DNA from: Rhynchopus sp. YZ270_cl-10
Lineage: Eukaryota > Euglenozoa > Diplonemea > Diplonemida > Diplonemidae
Assembly: GCA_964035575.1 (NCBI GenBank)
Contig: OZ037870.1
Span: 124,001 to 188,000 of the forward strand
DNA length: 64,000 nucleotides
Direction: 5' to 3'
Under the pieces are notes generated by a model. That model saw nothing but the letters and a program-made list of their open reading frames with translations. It was not told the origin of the DNA and did no database searches. Of the stretch, positions 24,001 through 34,143 are shown in pieces (position 1 is the first letter of the stretch; each line of letters opens with the position of its first letter). Made by a program: the position numbers and the translations under genes.

Positions 24001-26645
24001 TACGTCAGGTTCTGCTGCCAGATGCAGTTGGGGTGCTTGAAGCGCGGCATCGGCAGCACCCACACGAAGAGGTGCTGCAGGAGCGACACAGAGAGGAAGA
24101 CTCTGTTGCGGATCATCTCCTTCTGCACCATCACACGCGTGCAGAGGATGTCTGCCTGGCGCAGTGCTGCCAGCGCGTCCTTCAGGTTGTGCACGCTGTC
24201 GGGCACCTGCAGGAAGTTCGCAGGCAGGAAGTTGCTCTCTGGCACACGCTCCCCGATCAGATGCTCCACGTCGTCGATGCGCCGCAGGTACTCCATCGCG
24301 GGGTACAGGTCATTCTGCACACTCAGCTCATGCCCGTGGTCCAGGTCCAGCTGCGGTGGCGGCTCTCCCAGCACGTTGGGCGAGCGCTCCACAAGAATCG
24401 AGTCGATCTTTCTGACGCATCCAAGCACAGCGTTCAGGTACACCTTGCTCTGGCGCACACCTGGCGCCTTGGTGGCGGAGGCTGCGACCTGCTCGCACCC
24501 GAGGCGGACAAGACGTCTGTGTGCGGCAGGCACCTCGTCCACAATGTGCAGGTCGTTCACACACCACCTCAGCAGCTGCTGGCGGATGTTGAACTTCAGC
24601 AGTTTGCGTGCAGGCTTGCGCACACCCTTACGGTGCAGGATGTACGACGTAGCGTGGTGGTACGCCTTCCACAACGCACCGCCACCGGCACTGGGTGTGC
24701 GCACCTCCTGGTCGTCGTAGGTCTCGGAGATCTTGGACTCGTACGTCTTGCCTGGGTGCAGCCAGTTCAGGTAGTGTGTGTAGAAGAGCTCCTCGTTGTC
24801 GAAGTCGGAGAAGGGGATTGCGAACAGCCACCACGCCTTGTCCTTCAGCAGCTCGAACTCCACATTCTCAAGCGAGACGCAGGTGTGCTGCCTCAGTCGC
24901 CCTGGTGCGTCTGCCACCTTCGGGTGGAAGCCTGTGTGCGGGTCTGTGTTGATGATGGTGACCCTGCACGTCTTAACGGTCGCCACCTCGACAATAAGCA
25001 ACATCGGCTGCGATGTGACAGGGAAGATGGCGCTCTGCCCAGGCAGCAGGTTGTCAAGCTGCTCGCCGATGTCGTGCACAAGCAGCTCCATGTGGCTGTG
25101 GAATTGCCACCTCTGGTACTTCGAGAAGCGCTGGAAGATCGGCACAGAGTTGGCAAACATCTTGAGCACGTACTGCAGGGAGATGAACTCGCTCTTGCTC
25201 ATGCCGAGCCACATCTGCTGGTCGAGCACAACGTCCCGCAGCAGTCGTGTGAAGGCCTGCATGCCCTGGTAGCTCTCCACGTCGTCGTTGAAGTGCGACG
25301 ACAGGAACTCTGACGTGAACACAGGGTGCGTCCACACCGGGACAGCGTCGTCTGCCAGCATCCACCCAAGCGAGAGCTCCATCTTCTCGTTGCGCGTGAC
25401 CAGCAGCTTGTACTCCTCCTCCTTGAGCGCGCCTGCTTCCAGCGACGCCTTCAGCGCAGCCAGCCTGGTGTCGAGCGTCGTGCCCGAGATCTTGTTTGAC
25501 TCCTTCTTGCGCTCCCACTGCTCGTAGATGGTGAGCGGGGCATCTGCAATCTCCTTCATGTCCTCGAGGTCGGGTGCGTTGTTCACGAGGGGGAGCACCT
25601 TGCCGGTCTGGCTCATGGCAGCGAGCTGGCGTGCCTTGACGTCGTCCCTTGTGGAGTAGAGGCAGCGGTCGAAGAGGTCCGACTCCTTAGCGGCAAGGAT
25701 GTACTGCCACAGCGGCGACTGCGGGAGCTTCCTGTCGTACTTCACGTCATACGAGATCTGCTGAATGACACGTGTGTAGGGCACACCCTGCGACTCGGTG
25801 ATGTCCTCGAGACAGCTCTCGACCAGGCGCTTGTAGGACTTGAAGTAGTACGACGTGGCTTGCGTCTGCCCCATGAGCTTTTCGCAGTTCTTCTCGAAGA
25901 AGGTGCGGAGGCGGTCGATGGAGAAGGACGAGCTGCTCTCGCACCACACGCGGAGGCCGTCCATGATGGCTTGGTCCGAGACTTCGATCATGAGCCCAAA
26001 GCGTCCTGCGTAGTGCTCGTCGTACTGGCAGGTGAGGTTCAGGCGCAGGTAGCGGCCGATAAGCGGTGTTGCGAAGTAGTGTTTCTCAAGCTGGTCCTGG
26101 TCGTCTGGCCCGTCGAACTCTTCGCCTTCGTCGACCTTCTCCCAGTTTTCGCCGTCGTCGGAGATGAGCACCTCAAAGGACTGCACCCAGTCGTACCAGT
26201 CGCCGTGCGATTTGATCGCCACACCACCGATCACACGGATTGAGCCTGCGTCCATTTGGTACCAGATGTCGCTCTCGTTCGCCTGCGCGTAGTTCTCGCA
26301 GCACACCCAACCCTCGCGCGAACAGAGCCGTCCGTTTCCGTACGTCTCCATGTTCTGTTTGTCGTAGATCGAGCAGTAGGAGTGCTGTGACAGGGGCAGG
26401 TCGACCATTGTCCAGCGCTTCTCGTTTGCGTCGTCCTCATCTGAGTCTGAGTCGCAGTCCACAAACTTCCCGATGCGACCCTTCAGGTCGTTTGGAAGCA
26501 CGTGTCGCGCGTAGTCCATGACATCGTAGAGCACGTCCTCGACGTCTTCGAAGCAGAACTCCTTCTCCGTCTCCTCCTCCTGCGGGACGTACAGCGTGTA
26601 CGGGTACTTCAGCTTCGGCTGCTTAGGAGAGTATATCTTGTCCAT
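9035..26645 (-). CDS. Giant multidomain DUF3638/DUF3645-type protein (six exons)
   Basis: Exons 26645-11046, 10870-10749, 10675-10561, 10511-10224, 10175-9522 and 9457-9035 join in frame to about 5,733 residues. All five introns are GT-AG with GTATG donors. Order, with rough residues: discoidin/F5-8C domain (85-225); nucleoredoxin/tryparedoxin-like fold with WCPPC (about 1543); P-loop GAGKT (about 3039), DEVD (about 3173) and a helicase-like RMRGIGMGQ motif (about 3745) as in DUF3638/DUF3645 proteins; an EF-hand pair (4281-4335, the second loop near-canonical); acidic and glycine-rich low complexity (4898-5080); a SPRY-like domain rebuilt across exons 1-3; then a charged coiled-coil tail. The ATG at 26645 (MDKIYSPKQPKLKYPYTLYV) is preferred; the open frame runs upstream to 26957 but that part is low quality. 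It may be an ATP-dependent, redox- and calcium-linked scaffold, which is inference. No signal peptide or membrane segment is obvious. Confidence 0.88.
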
Positions 26646-27535
26646 CGTGAAGGAGAAGAATAGTGTGCACGAAGAGAAGGGAAGGGCGAAGGGCCAAAGC
26701 CAGGGGGGGTGTTTGCGTCGCTTGTTTGACAAGATCCGATCTCCCCCGGGCAGGTGTGGGGGAGATGTGCCTTGGGCGGGTAGCTTCTTTTTATTTGTTT
26801 TTTTGGGGTTTTGCTTTCCTTGTGTGGTTAGAACAGAAAAAAAGGGCCCCTTTTCTCTTGTGTTTGGCGCGGTGTTTCTCCTGGAATAGGGTACGGTGGT
26901 GTCGGGGGGAATTGGAATGGGGGGAAAAACACAATGATCAGCTGAATTGGACGGCAATGAACGACTATTCTTCCATCCGGAGCCTTTCTTGCGGAATACC
27001 TTTTCCCTTTAGGATTGGAGCGCCGCATGCTCCCGTTTACATAATATTCATGTCATGATGACCACAGATCAGTAAAATCTAATAAAGAGCAAACGAGGAG
27101 AAGGACGACAACTAAATATACACCACTGCAGGTTCTTCGCAAAATGGAGCAAGGAAATTGAAGTGCAAATTCCGGCAAAGGAGCTGGGGGAGGAGGAGGA
27201 GGAGGAGTGGGTGAAGAGAGGTGGTGTTGTTCCATGCTCTGACAGAGCTGTACACAAAACCCAAAAAACTTTTCTTTTTTTTCTTTTCTTTTCCCGTTTT
27301 ATTAGCGGGTTTTGAACTATGTTTGTATTATTATGGCTCGATGATGTGTACCCTTTCATACACAGGAATCACCTAATTTGTCTTTGTCCAATTTACTTAT
27401 GTACAGCCCAGACCTGCATTGGTACCCTCAGGCACATCAATGTGGTGTGGTTGGGGCTTTCCGTTTCCGAAAAAAAAAAAAAAAAAATGTCACCACTTCA
27501 CTGCACTAGAGTATTGCACACGAAACGTTACCTCC
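26646..27535. other. Spacer upstream of the giant gene
   Basis: No gene is supported. It includes the leader of the giant gene (pyrimidine-rich in gene sense) and the 3' flank of the Alba-like gene. A 17-nt A-run lies near 27471-27487. Confidence 0.5.
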
Positions 27536-27978
27536 TTATTCGTTTTCATCCTTCGCCACAGGGGGTAGTTTGATCAGCATCAACGAGATTCCTGATGGGG
27601 TTTTTTTTTGGGGATCGAACAACAAAATGCAGTTAAAACTGAGTCTGTGGAAAAAAAAAGTGTCTTCTTGCTTCCCGCATACCTGTAACATCCTCACCAA
27701 GCGACGTAAATTCGGAGACGTACCCAATATCAAAGTCGCACTGTGGGGAGGGGAGGAATTTTTGTTAGAAATTAGTAGTGAGTGGGAAGGTGGTAAAGTT
27801 GGCTGGACAACATTTCCCGCGAGGGGGAACTTAAAGTGCAGGCTTTGTAAGGGCAGAAAAAGGCAAATACCTCTTCATCCTGTTTGCAGTAGTTCCTCGC
27901 AAACCCGACACCAAGTGCACAGTTCTCCACTGCTTCGGGACCGACACCACGGACTGTCACGTTACGGTTTGTCGCCAT
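27536..27978 (-). CDS. Small Alba-like protein (three exons)
   Basis: Exons 27978-27871, 27740-27683 and 27591-27536 join in frame to a 73-residue protein starting MATNRNVTVRGVGPEAVENC and ending in IKLPPVAKDENE. The introns are GTATT...CACAG (130 nt) and GTATG...ATCAG (91 nt). The N-terminal strand, the helix with VENCALGVGFARNYC, the VSEF segment and the final GISLMLIKLPP strand follow the Alba-type nucleic-acid-binding fold. Such proteins bind RNA or DNA. The start follows a splice acceptor only 6 nt upstream. The second intron contains another possible acceptor (TTTCCACAG), but using it breaks the frame. The next gene upstream, at 28849, may have a related fold. Confidence 0.72.
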
Positions 27979-27984
27979 GTTTTG

Positions 27985-28010
27985 CTGTGGTGGTGGTAGT
28001 GGTGGTGATG
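27985..28010 (-). promoter_or_regulatory. Splice acceptor before the Alba-like gene
   Basis: In gene sense a CACCACTACCACCACCACAG stretch ends at AG (27986-27985), 6 nt before the ATG. Confidence 0.6.
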
Positions 28011-28848
28011 TTGCTTGAGCAACCGCCACCAGAGGTGTGTCTGTGCTCTATGCACGAATAGTGGTGGGGTAAGAGGGAAGGGAAAGAGAGAGAAAAGAGA
28101 GGACTGAGGCTGCAGGTGTCTTCTGTTGTGAGTTGTGTGAGTGGCTCAGACGGCGAACGTATGTGTCTCCATGATTCCCGTGATTAGCGGGCGTCAAGAT
28201 GTCCTGCAGTCTGCAGTGTTGCGGGACGTCGTTCGTCAAAGTGTCGATCATGCGCCAAAAACTCACAACAAAATCACTCTCAGAAAAGAGGCAAGGGAAA
28301 GGGAAATGATGTCTCTCGCAGGAACTCGGCATGCTGCAGGCCACAAGAGGCAGAGAGCATTTCCTAGAGTCTGCTCATCTGCAGAGGGTCTGAGGGTCGA
28401 GGCAAGGTGCCTTGTTTGTGATTTCAGAAAGAGCGAGCCAACGCTATGTTGCATCTTCACACAGCAAAAAAGAGCTGTCGGATATATGCTTGTTTGATGT
28501 GTAGTCATCATGAACCGCACAGAACACGGTGCTCCTCAAGGAAACGTACTCAGGCTCCAGATGGAGGAAAAGTTGTCATCAGCGGACAGTTACGAGGTGC
28601 CCGACTAGGTTGGTTAATTAAACTATATTGCATCACTGTGAGGTCGCTGTTTTCAGGTGAAAAAAAAGTGTTCTCAGAATCTCTCCCACACAACCCCGCC
28701 GCTGTGAGTCACGGAAGATGTCATCAAGCGGTTGAAACGGCGGTGGTCAAGAACAGAGGTGTGTCAATGCACTGGAAAGGATTATGCTTCCGAACAACTG
28801 GCACACTTTTTTTTCCGGAAAAATTTTCCCACCAACAATATTTTCTCT
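28011..28848. other. Spacer largely filled by repeat copy A
   Basis: It contains the 0.66-kb dispersed repeat (28092-28748). No separate gene is supported; the short open frames here recur in the other repeat copies. Confidence 0.6.
28092..28748. repeat. 0.66-kb dispersed repeat, copy A
   Basis: It is near-identical to 58592-59255 along its whole length (only scattered differences and short indels seen) and to 38935-39559 over most of that copy. No terminal inverted repeats and no obvious target duplication were found. On the plus strand both A and B hold a short frame starting MNRTEHGAPQGNV and lack the 265-nt segment present in copy C. Gene-sense orientation is uncertain. Confidence 0.9.
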
Positions 28849-29394
28849 TTACATTACCTTGATCGCGGCGGCGAGGTTGCGCGGGAGGGTACGTGCTGCG
28901 ACGGTCAAGATCCGTTCGTCCTCACGCTCCTGCACTTCGATGACTTCTGCGTTGTTGTAGAGCAGGATGTGTGCGCCTAGCTTGGGCAGCGTTTGCGTGG
29001 TGCGTTCGTAGGAGATCACACGCGCGTTCTCGACTCTGGCGACGACACCTTTGTCTTCGCGTGCAAGGAAATTGCGTGCCACAGCCGATGCCTTGATCGC
29101 CTGGTTCACTGCCCTGGGCCCAATCGCCCGCATCCCCGCACTGTCAAAGCTACGCAAAGCATAGCAGCACGCCCCCGCAAGCTTGTTCACACTCGACGCG
29201 CCACTCACAAAAAAGTCGTTCGTCCGCATCTCGTCCTTCTTCCCGTCGTCCGCGGGCGGCGGGGTCTGTTTCCGTTCCGTCGACACATCCTTCGCATCAG
29301 ACGAGAACGTACCGCACCACCTTGCCGAGACCACTGCCTTGGGTGCGGACACTGTTGCCGAACACCGTGCTGCTGTGCATAACACCCGACGCAT
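28849..29394 (-). CDS. Mitochondrial SpoVS/Alba-like protein
   Basis: This is a 181-residue protein. The N-terminus (MRRVLCTAARCSATVSAPKA) is rich in Arg, Ala and Ser without acids, as in a mitochondrial presequence. From about residue 62, FFVSGASSVNKLAGACCYAL and then AIGPRAVNQAIKASAVARNF match the SpoVS pattern (the G-A-NQA-KA-A-AR helix). SpoVS proteins are small relatives of Alba that bind nucleic acid; a mitochondrial RNA/DNA-binding role is therefore inferred. The frame ends shortly after the last strand. An AAG|GTAATG just before the stop could be a splice donor, so the true C-terminus may differ. The start ATG is the first in frame. Repeat copy A lies about 100 nt downstream. Confidence 0.72.
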   Translation of the reverse strand: MRRVLCTAARCSATVSAPKAVVSARWCGTFSSDAKDVSTERKQTPPPADDGKKDEMRTNDFFVSGASSVNKLAGACCYALRSFDSAGMRAIGPRAVNQAIKASAVARNFLAREDKGVVARVENARVISYERTTQTLPKLGAHILLYNNAEVIEVQEREDERILTVAARTLPRNLAAAIKVM

Positions 29395-30378
29395 TGTCTT
29401 TGTTGTGTATTCTGTTGTCGTGGTAGGTGTGGTTTGGTTACTTTAGGAGTTGAGGGCAAGAAGAGGTGCTGGGGGAAGTGGCGTTACGTTACGTTACGTT
29501 ACGTGAAGCACACAATCAAAACTGTTTGGAAAAGAGCAAAAGGGAGGAGACATCGTTTTCGTTCTTGCAGTTTGTTGGGCTAGAACAAAAGGGCAAGGTA
29601 GGTTTTTGTACAATAAACAGGAAAGAAAGGACATGGTGCAAACGACCCATCTAACAAAAAAATGCGGGTATTTGCGTGGCTTTTTGAAAGGCACCTTCTT
29701 TGTTCCAAACAAAAGTACCATACAATCACGGTGTTTGGGTGTGAAAACAGCTCCCTTTTTTACCTGGAGTTACCACAAACGCTTCACTGCACACTTCCAC
29801 TACATTCTTTTTTTTCCCACTCTATCGAGTCAATCATCAAAAGGCTACTTGAGATGTTTACAAGCCTCACCACCTCATCCTTAAAAGCAGAGACGACACA
29901 TCAGCAGTGTGCAGCCATACAACAAACATAGGTGGGGTAAAAACCCTCCGAGTTTGTAAATCTCAAATACACCTTAGTTAGTACCCCGGTGTTTTTATCC
30001 CATCTTAGATGGGATAAAAACACCGGAGGGGTACTGGGGCTTAGATTCTACGTTTTTTTTCCCCCACCGGTACTGTGTTACTGTAACAATAACCACTTGG
30101 GGGAGGAAAAAAAAAGGTTGGTTCTCTCTGTTTTGCTCTATGATGGGACATCAGTTTGACCTCTTTTGCTTTTCTACCTGCAAAACCACCCAGCCACCCC
30201 ACTGTCGGTTCTGCGTTCTCGACACATCGCAGCATTGTACCGCAACGGTAGGGAGGTGTACTCTTCGGCTTCCTTAAGACAGCGGGGCAATCCTTGTGTG
30301 GTCCTCTCTCTCTCTCTTTTAGCTACAATACCTTGAAGAGGCCAACGCACATCAAAATTTGTAGGCCTCCCTTCGCTT
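29395..30378. other. Spacer with a long palindrome
   Basis: No gene is seen. GTTACGTTACGTTACGTTACG near 29484 is a short tandem repeat of GTTAC. A 54-bp near-perfect palindrome lies at 29981-30034. Confidence 0.6.
29981..30034. repeat. 54-bp near-perfect palindrome
   Basis: The left arm GTACCCCGGTGTTTTTATCC and following CATCT pairs with AGATGGGATAAAAACACCGG, then a bulged A and GGGGTAC. The arms are about 25 bp with only a one-base bulge and a one-base centre. It would form a very stable hairpin as RNA or a cruciform as DNA. Confidence 0.9.
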
Positions 30379-30726
30379 TCAGCAGACATTCTGTGGGTTC
30401 ACGCTGTCCATGCGGACAGAGTCGCCTGCCAGGGTCGGGTCTTCTTCGCCACGGAGGTCTGTACTGCATATATCTTTGAAGGATTTGCCCGCAAACTGCA
30501 CTACAATTGTGAACGAGAGACACAGCATCACCGCCGAAATGAGGATGCACGTCAGCAGCCATGGCGCAATCTTCTGCCCCGTGTCGCACTCCGCCAAGGC
30601 ACCTACCGCCTCTGCTGACTCTCCGATGCATGCGCACACATAAGACCCATTCGCAAGAAAGTCCTGATCCAAACATGCCTGTTCCTCACCACACGGCCTG
30701 TCCAGACATTCATCAAATCCATTCAT
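30379..30726 (-). CDS. Small EGF-like membrane protein
   Basis: This 115-residue protein begins MNGFDECLDRPCGEEQACLD and has a compact set of cysteines ending YVCAC, as in an EGF-like domain. It is followed by one clear transmembrane segment (WLLTCILISAVMLCLSFTIV) and a short acidic tail. No signal peptide is present in this frame, so either the domain crosses by another route or an upstream exon supplies one. In gene sense a long CCTTCCC/CTCCT pyrimidine tract (about 30770-30820) and TTTTAG (AG at 30739-30738) precede the ATG, as expected for a trans-splice acceptor. A CAG|GTGATT farther upstream could be a cis-donor, so the N-terminus is uncertain. Function unknown. Confidence 0.6.
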   Translation of the reverse strand: MNGFDECLDRPCGEEQACLDQDFLANGSYVCACIGESAEAVGALAECDTGQKIAPWLLTCILISAVMLCLSFTIVVQFAGKSFKDICSTDLRGEEDPTLAGDSVRMDSVNPQNVC

Positions 30727-31258
30727 TTTGTGGCCTGCTAAAAGGTGTGATACAGATGGTGTGGAGGTGTGGGAAGGGAAGGGAAGGGAAGGGAGAGGAG
30801 AGGAGAGGAGAGGAGTGGGGAAGAATCACCTGGAAGGTCTGAGGAAGCGCAAAGCCGGAAGTAGCGGCACTCAAGGGGATGCTAAAAAATGCAAAGAGCA
30901 AATTTTATTGTTCACTTTGTCAAAATCTCTTTGTTCTTCTCTTTGTCTATTTTTCCTGCATTTTTTATTCTATTCTTTGTACTTTCTTTTGTTTTGGTTG
31001 TTGTTAGATAAGCTCAATCGCCTATCAAGTTCTGTGAATAGCACAGAACTCCTTTTCATGTGTATCCATGGAAAACAGTTTCATATGTGCACCGGGGGAA
31101 ATTTTGAAAAAAGGTGAGAACCTAAAAGGTGAGAAAAACAAACAAACGGACGCGGGTGGGCACCTTTTGTACACTATGTGTATGCACAGTACTGGTGCGT
31201 AGCCACACCCCTCAACACCCGTATTTGGTGTGAAAGTTAAAAACAAAAAGAAAAAAGA
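30727..31258. other. Spacer with acceptor tract and a shared 3' repeat
   Basis: It contains the pyrimidine tract of the EGF-like gene (30770-30820) and, at 31160-31258, a block repeated at 59393-59497. No gene is seen. Confidence 0.55.
31160..31258. repeat. Approximately 100-nt dispersed repeat, interrupted by a MITE
   Basis: CACCTTTTGTACACTAT and ACTGGTGCGTAG, followed by CACACCCCTCAACACCCGTA, match 59400-59465 closely. The match resumes beyond the MITE (GCGGAAAAGAAGAAA near 31531), so this copy was split by an insertion. Confidence 0.85.
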
Positions 31259-31527
31259 CATGGATGACCAAAGTACTTGAAGTACTTTTTTCGGATTTTT
31301 TATGGCACTTGAAGTACTTGACCCCCCCTTTTTTCCTCTCAAAATGACAGTCAAGTACTTGAAGATTGATCAAGTACTTGACAGAAATCAAGTAACTTGA
31401 TACCCTATTTTTTTTCTTTCGTACTTTTTTCTTTTTTACCCTCTGGCAGAGTCTGTCAAGTACTTCAAGTATCAAGTATTGGGGTTTTTGGGGGATACTT
31501 CAAGTACTTTGGACATCCATGAAAAGA
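31253..31527. mobile_element. MITE-like element with 26-bp inverted ends
   Basis: The element spans 31259-31521 (263 bp). The 26-bp ends (31259-31284 and 31496-31521) are inverted copies with one mismatch, beginning CATGGATG and running through CCAAAGTACTTGAAGTA. AAAAGA flanks it on both sides (31253-31258, 31522-31527), a probable 6-bp target duplication. The interior has many further AAGTACTT palindromes. The related locus at 59483-59515 lacks the insert. No transposase is encoded. Confidence 0.85.
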
Positions 31528-31573
31528 GATGCGGAAAAGAAGAAAAAACACGATTCGACAGCATGTCCTCTGC

Positions 31574-33408
31574 TCACTCCTCGTACCGTGCAAGGTAGCC
31601 CATGCGGTGGGCTGACGTGCCGCCGCACAGACGCCTCCGACGCAAACGGGACACCTGCAGCTGTCTGTGCAACGCCACATTCACGGCAGGAGTGCTCCGT
31701 CGCGTCCTCCTCCTCCTCCTCGCTCCCCTGCTCCTCCTCCGCAGTTTCCGTTGCTTCCTCCACTTCCAGCTCCTCCCGTTTCCTCTTCACCCCTCTGCTC
31801 TCCTGACCAGGTGGCGTCTTTGCAAGGCGCCCACGCAGCAACTCCGCAGTCTCCTCTGAGCAAGACTCCGCAAGTGCGAGGCAGGTCATCCCACCGCTCG
31901 TCATGTGCAGCGGGTCTGCCCCGTTGTCGAGGAGCACCTCGCAGACGTCGAGGCTGCCCTTCACCACAGCCTGCTCCAGAGCGGTGGTGGCACCGCCGTC
32001 CACCTTTGTACCGTGCTTCAGCAGCAGCTTCACCGCAGACACCTTCCTTGAGGAGGCTGCATGCGCAAGACACGTCCACCCCTGTGTGTCCTCCACCTCC
32101 AGGTCTGGTGTCGCCGCCTCAAACACCATCTCCATACCACACAGAGTACCCTTGCCTGCAATGTACATCAGAACTGTCTGCCCGTTGTCGCTCTTCTGGT
32201 TGATGTCAAGTCTGTCGCTTTGCAGAAGTGCCTGCAGGTTCAGCCAGAACCGCTTCTTAGCCACGTGCATTGTGAGTGTGTCACCGCATTCATCAAAGAC
32301 GTTGGGATTTGCACCCAAGGACACAAGCTTTGCAACATATTCGTGTTGATTTCTATACTGCACTGTGCGGGTCAAAATAGTATTCTTCCTATCCGAGCAC
32401 ACAGTGTCAATGTCCATCCCGCATGCCACGAGCGACTCCTCCATGTTCAGCATCTTATCGTCAAAATACCCACCCCAATTCCTACCCCTGCGCAGATAGA
32501 CATTTGGGTCAGCACCCTTCTGCACCAACAGCTGCAATGTCTCGAGTGGAATACCCTGCCGTAACTCAAAGAGCACGTCTCTGTCGACAGCAGCACCGTG
32601 TTCCAACAGCACCGGCAGCAGGTTCACGAAGTGCACATCCTCTCGACACAATATCGTCACTGTGCCGTCAAGGGGAGACACGGGAATGAGTGCCTCGCAG
32701 TACGGTACCGCTTTCTCCATTGCGGCGGCACTATCCTCAATGTTGTACAAACCCCACTCATTCCAAACATGTGAAAGAAGTGCCTTCAACAAATGGTTCT
32801 TTAATCTGTCAGACCCACGTGCAAGCGTGGCATCGACAAGGGTTCCCATGTGGCTCTTACTCCTCCATTCACGGAGCGCCAGGGCACGTTCAGACAAAAG
32901 CACGTCGTGGTCCACTATCAGGTTAAGCACAGTTGGGTCCTGCAAGGGCAGGACAGAGTCTGTGCAGGGTGTATGCGCGGGTCTTCTGTCACAAGGATGT
33001 CGTTCTCACTGACAAAGATAACACCAGCCTGCAGCAACCACCCAACACATCGTAGCTTTTACTGCGTGTTGCTGTGACAACACTCTCCCAAGCAAGGGGG
33101 ATGCCACGCTTCGCCAGCTCATGTACGGCAACAGCCTTGAGCCGTTCGGCAACAGCCTTGAGCTGTTCGGCAATAAACTTGGGGGACGGCACAACCTCCA
33201 CACAGCCACCCGCACTGAGGTGCGCCACACTCTCGTCGTCGTCAAGGGAAATGCCCTCGGGGACCAAACGCATCTCAAAGGCATCCCCCACACCACTCAG
33301 GTGTGCAGCAACAACACCCCGCACCACGCGACGCAGCTCCCCTATGCGTGCCTCACCCGACAGCTCGCACAGCTCCTCGTGCACACCGCATTTCACATGA
33401 AACTCCAT
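31574..33408 (-). pseudogene. Decayed copy of the UBL-ankyrin-zinc-finger gene
   Basis: This is a tandem duplicate of the intact gene at 34144-35922 and matches it nearly throughout. The frame from ATG 33408 is broken near 33050, where GATGTGTTGGG replaces GATGTTGTTGGG (one base lost). A second divergent block at about 32950-33010 again lies out of frame. At the 3' end small deletions remove the last residues of the zinc-finger tail; the position matching the intact stop is 31574. The ankyrin part (31,600-32,940) is still open, so decay is recent or a shortened product is still made. The upstream 100 nt, including the acceptor, are also duplicated. Confidence 0.8.
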
Positions 33409-34143
33409 CGGTGAAGGGGGAGGGAAGGGTTCTGTGCAAGGAAGGGAAGGGTGGGTGGGGTGTTACAGGGCCATGCAGTCGGTTGTGTGGGAAAGCAGTT
33501 CTTTTGTGTTGGTGACAACACCTTGTCCTAAGATCGCTTCTTGAGGCATGACAAAGAGGGAAACTATACTCCCGCCAGTTCAACATTGGACTGGGGATAC
33601 AATCAGCCAAACAAGAAAAGTGAAAACAAGAAACTCAAAAAAGCCCGACACAAGCACACACTTGGTACACAATGAACACGAAGTTGGTTCGCCAAGCTGA
33701 AATGCCTGACGATTAGAAGCATAATACACGGTGAGGCATGGGAGGGGATGTAAACATAGGTGGACCCCAACCACGCAGTCCTACATCCATTTCGTGGTTC
33801 ACAACTGACCATAAAAGCAGTTGTTGCTGTTTCACCAGACAGCCTTGCCTCCTGTGCAGAAGTTACTTCATTTCAATCTTGTCGCAACGTATGCGCCACT
33901 CGGTTTGCAACCTTTTGGCGTTCAACGAAAACAAGACACGTGTCTTTTGTATTTCAAACGGAAACAAGCTCAACAGATACAAAATATACGGGATCATTTT
34001 TCTTAATTTTTAGAGGGGAAAGATCACTCAAGAAAGACCGTTCGTTGGCGAACGGGTATTTATACTTGAACGGAACAGGTGGAACCTTCTTCACCAAAAA
34101 TGAACCGCTTATTGGACATCGTTTCTGACAGCATGTCCTCTGC
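33409..34143. other. Spacer between ankyrin gene copies
   Basis: It contains the duplicated leader of the left copy and, at 33757-33808, the second copy of the 53-nt repeat. No gene is seen. Confidence 0.55.
33757..33808. repeat. 53-nt dispersed repeat, copy 2
   Basis: Partner of 5836-5888. Here AACCACG (33769-33775) pairs perfectly with CGTGGTT (33793-33799). It lies about 350 nt upstream of the ATG at 33408, a position like that of copy 1. Confidence 0.6.

Noticed and set aside
26646-26957. In-frame upstream extension of the giant protein
   Set aside because: The translated stretch is low-complexity and leader-like, and the ATG at 26645 begins the conserved-looking sequence.
28263-28520. 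Small minus-strand frame inside repeat copy A, also seen in copies B and C
   Set aside because: It recurs only because the repeat recurs; it has no domain, and its neighbours in the three copies differ.
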